From the NCBI GenBank assembly GCA_050084985.1, contig JBITNC010000001.1, forward strand, positions 90,582,001-90,646,000: 64,000 nucleotides of DNA, written 5' to 3'. The notes beneath the pieces were generated by a model, which was not told the origin of the DNA, ran no database searches, and saw only the letters and a program-made list of their open reading frames with translations. Position 1 is the first letter of the stretch. Each line of letters begins with the position of its first letter. The stretch comes from Nageia nagi. Taxonomy: Eukaryota; Pinophyta. The translations under genes and the position numbers were made by a program. Positions 61,640 to 64,000 of this stretch are shown piece after piece.

Positions 61640-62440
61640 TGGTCGTTAGCACACATCAAAGTTCTCCGTGCACTACTCAGGTGAAAGGTAACATGTTACT
61701 GGGTTAGAAATTTGAGGATTGCTGAACCTCTGTATGCAGGGAGATGGCAAGAGCTGCGGTAGAGGGAGTAATTGAATGGAGTAGATAGGGAGGTGAGACT
61801 ACGAGCGAAGGTGATAGAGAGATATGATCACGTACTATGGAAGGTGATCACGTGCTGTGTGTGCTGGCTGGTGTGAGCAGAACTGGCTACGTAGGAGCTC
61901 ATGACTGGGGACTCCATGTTGGATATGGTTTTTAAGGCTATTCTATCAAACAATTTCCCAGACCCTTTCAACGTATCCATTTTGTGCATATCCTACGATC
62001 ATTACAGTTTAGAAGTTGACAAAGCAGATACCAAAGTAGATACGCCTCTCCCTTGATGTTCGTGCTCTTCTCACACGAAGCTAAGTGTAGGCAGAATGAT
62101 TAGGAGCCATCAGGGGGAACATGATGGTGCAAGGGTAGCCAAATGGAGGTCATGACCTCTGTTAAATCTGGCACACTAACCTACCATTTCCAAGGTCCTC
62201 ACACTGCCTACGTGGAGACTTCAAGTCTTCTGCCACTGGGAAAACAAATTGACCTCAGCATTGAGGGACAACCATGGTGAGGGTTCAATGTGGAACTCGT
62301 TGCATGCTACTCAAGAGCAGGTAGTGCACTCCCCTTTTTCCTCAAGGCTATAGCCCTTCAAACCATATATTTTTGTGTTTTATTTTAATGCCCATCTCTA
62401 TTTGTATATTTTTTTTTAATGTGAAGAATACATATATTGC
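61640..62440. other. Non-homologous leader segment of C, origin unknown
   Basis: Less AT-rich than the rest of the leader and not shared with A, B or D, except for a short word near 61968 (caacgtatccatttt) also found at 40439 in A. A plus-strand stretch near 62215-62350 reads protein-like (SSLLPLGKQIDLSIEGQPW, then FNVELVACYSRAG) with one stop. I do not recognise it. Confidence 0.4.
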
Positions 62441-62443
62441 AAC

Positions 62444-62918
62444 AAGGAATTAGGCCTACTCTAATTCTCAAGGTCCAAGACTAGGAAACTCAATCATTCA
62501 ACATAACACCATTCACACAAGATAACACAAATATAATATGGTTCCTCCCTCCTTGGGAGTACATCCACAACTAGTTCTCTATTCTCAATCTATGCACCTC
62601 TTACTACAATTCTCTTTCTCTCCTACACAAACTAGTAGAGTAATCTTACTCCAAAACTTAGTTGTGTTACAAGAGGAGAGGCCCTCTATTTATAGCTTGA
62701 GAGCACCTCCCTAACCTCCCTTTAACCCAAGGGTAAAGTTAGGGTTACAATAAATGTATGACCTAACTTTAACTTACCAACTAACCCCATGGTAAGGTCA
62801 AAGTCTACATTAATAAAGAATTCAATTAATCCCTTAAGGTATCTACATATCCTTTAAGTGATTAATTGAATTTACAAGGAGTTTAGATATTCACAATATT
62901 TCATTACAAATTCTAACA
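62444..62918 (-). repeat. Element C 5' LTR (inner end altered)
   Basis: Pairs with 54268-54744. The plus-strand start reads caaggaattagg where the partner has tgaaggaattag, so the terminal dinucleotide is lost. The adjoining sequence has no primer-binding site. The outer end is normal and abuts the target duplication. Confidence 0.85.
62686..62695 (-). promoter_or_regulatory. TATA box in the C 5' LTR
   Basis: Element-sense CTATAAATAG at the conserved position. Confidence 0.6.
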
Positions 62919-63182
62919 CAAATTCATTTATCTCAAATTTCTTCAGATAATTAATCAGCTATTGCTTTGGCAAAGAATCTTATTTTTCATAAGAGAATAA
63001 AGCATGTAGAAATCCAAGCCCACTTCATCAGAGAAAAAGTTTTGGATGGTCTTTTACACTTGCAGTATTTTCCATTAATCCTAAACTTTGCTGATCTGTT
63101 CACCAATCCCCTTCTTGAAGTTCAGTTCTATAAGCTCAGAGCTTCTATTAGGCTGGTGAAGTTGCCTTCAAAGAAGGAGTAA
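62919..63182 (+). pseudogene. Element D RNase H C-terminus
   Basis: The frame resumes after C: the 'SSDNQLAI' equivalent is degenerate. Then come AKNLIFHKRIKHVEIQAHF, IREKVLDGLLHLQY, NFADLFTNPLLEVQF and VKLPSKKE before TAA. It matches the ends of the A, B and C RNase H domains. Confidence 0.88.
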
Positions 63183-63249
63183 AGGTTGAATTCTTAGTGA
63201 ATCTATTGTACCTTTTCCTTTAAAAAAATTTATTGAGAACTTTGTGTTT

Positions 63250-63440
63250 AGTTTGTACACTTTGCAAATCCAAGCACATTATATCAGGGAGCAAAGTTCT
63301 TGATGATACAACTGTAACTCTATTCATCTAACTTTGTTTCTCCTAATTTATTCACTAGATCACTTTAAAAATTTTGTTATGCACACTTTGAAAGTTTCTT
63401 ATGGTTAGTAAAGTTATCCTTAAGGGGGAGTTAAGTGTTG
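63250..63440 (+). repeat. Second, degenerate copy of the RNase H end of D
   Basis: Text equivalent to 62999-63190 occurs again. 'caaatccaagcacattatatc' and 'agggagcaaagttcttgatga' parallel 'gaaatccaagcccacttcatc' and 'agagaaaaagttttggatgg'. 'gttagtaaagttatccttaa' parallels 'ctggtgaagttgccttcaaa'. The offset is about 250 bp. Confidence 0.65.
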
Positions 63441-64000
63441 AATTCATATTTTTGATGATAACTTCATCCTTAGAAGGATATTTTGTTGTATAGTATTGAT
63501 CTAAATGTACACCTTTGTGATTAGTTCGCTCTATGTGAGGAACTCATGGTACATTTTTTATTCTACTTTCACTATGTGAGGAATAAATATGTGTTTGCTA
63601 GCATTGTTTGTTATCCATATGTGAGTAGTTGATATATGCATATGTTCTTTTTATTTGATAGATCAACACATGTTTCTAATTTACAACAAATGACTATAAG
63701 TATTGGCTTGGCATCTTTGTGATGGATTATAGTACATCATTTATCCATTTATGGATGGCATTTCTTATTTCATTTATCTTGTGGTTGATATAAATGTTTA
63801 TATGATGCATCTAACTAATCTTATTTACAAGCTTCTTATAGCTCACAGGTTTCATCTTGAGAATGCAAGTTACTTTATACAGCTCATGGAGGCTCACATG
63901 TCAACTGAGTGTTAATCAACTATATTTATAGTGAAACTAGTTATGGTTAATAATTGTATTGTAAATCATTTTGTCAAATGGTATTGTAATGAATCTCAAA
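63441..64000 (+). other. 3' UTR of element D
   Basis: It carries one unit of the word that A and C have amplified (tgtacacctttgtgattagt ... gaggaactcatggtaca, about 63508-63555). It also has one unit of the word that B has amplified (gttatccatatgtgagtag, about 63610). It then follows the conserved 3' UTR toward an LTR outside the window. Confidence 0.65.

Larger units (their letters stand above)
54268..62918 (-). mobile_element. Element C: Ty1/copia retrotransposon carrying a trehalose-phosphate synthase exon (8.65 kb)
   Basis: About 475-bp LTRs differ at roughly 13 positions. The target duplication caaat is exact (54263-54267 and 62919-62923). Minus-strand layout is 5' LTR, leader, gag, protease, integrase, RT, RNase H, 3' UTR minisatellite, polypurine tract and 3' LTR. 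Unlike A and B, no primer-binding site follows the 5' LTR, and the inner terminal bases of that LTR are altered. The leader contains the host fragment at 61376-61614. Frames are broken by several stops and one small deletion near 59660. Confidence 0.9.
29416..64000 (+). mobile_element. Element D: Ty1/copia retrotransposon split by three nested relatives (3' end outside window)
   Basis: The plus-strand element can be followed in order: 5' LTR, primer site, leader, [A inserted], leader end, gag, protease, integrase start, [B inserted], integrase end and RT, [C inserted], RNase H end and 3' UTR. Removing A, B and C restores collinearity at each junction, for example a K-P-[S/N]-I-S-H-F line across B. 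gag, protease and RT contain many stops, so D is inactive. Its 3' LTR is not reached by base 64000. Confidence 0.85.

Overview
This is plant nuclear DNA, most likely from a large, repeat-rich genome; a gymnosperm is my guess. It is AT-rich, has one host gene with spliceosomal introns (one about 6 kb long), and carries a nest of decayed LTR retrotransposons. There are no bacterial operons or ribosome binding sites. The species guess is inference, and all divergence figures were counted by eye.

Layout: 1-7.27 kb is old repeat DNA. It holds degenerate direct and inverted repeats, a small fold-back element, a broken CACTA-type (Ptta/En-Spm) gene at 1.08-3.23 kb, and a minisatellite with alternating 30-bp monomers. 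7.27-12.2 kb is a decayed minus-strand Ty3/gypsy element. Its RNase H region was split by a 1.5-kb A-tailed retroposed segment bounded by an 18-bp target duplication.

14.68-25.36 kb (minus strand) is the one apparently intact host gene. It has seven exons whose splice phases all agree, giving 706 codons plus a stop. It encodes a SAWADEE-domain protein with no homeodomain.

29.4-64 kb is a nest of Ty1/copia elements. Element D (plus strand, 5' LTR at 29,416, 3' LTR beyond the window) was invaded by three relatives, all on the minus strand: A (32,318-41,516), B (43,875-52,618) and C (54,268-62,918). A and C have exact 5-bp target duplications and B has one with a single mismatch. LTR pairs differ by roughly 2% (A), 3% (C) and 8% (B), so D is oldest, then B, then A and C. 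All copies carry stops or frameshifts.

The most interesting observation is in the long (about 3 kb) leaders between primer-binding site and gag. These contain non-homologous, less AT-rich blocks. In C the block includes a clear exon of a class I trehalose-6-phosphate synthase. In B it encodes a start ATG and a perfect PAM2 motif. In A it holds an unidentified coding-like tract. One retrotransposon family therefore seems to have taken up different host sequences repeatedly in the same leader slot. The leaders also carry splice-like signals just before the gag ATG and a roughly 450-bp block conserved in all four copies.
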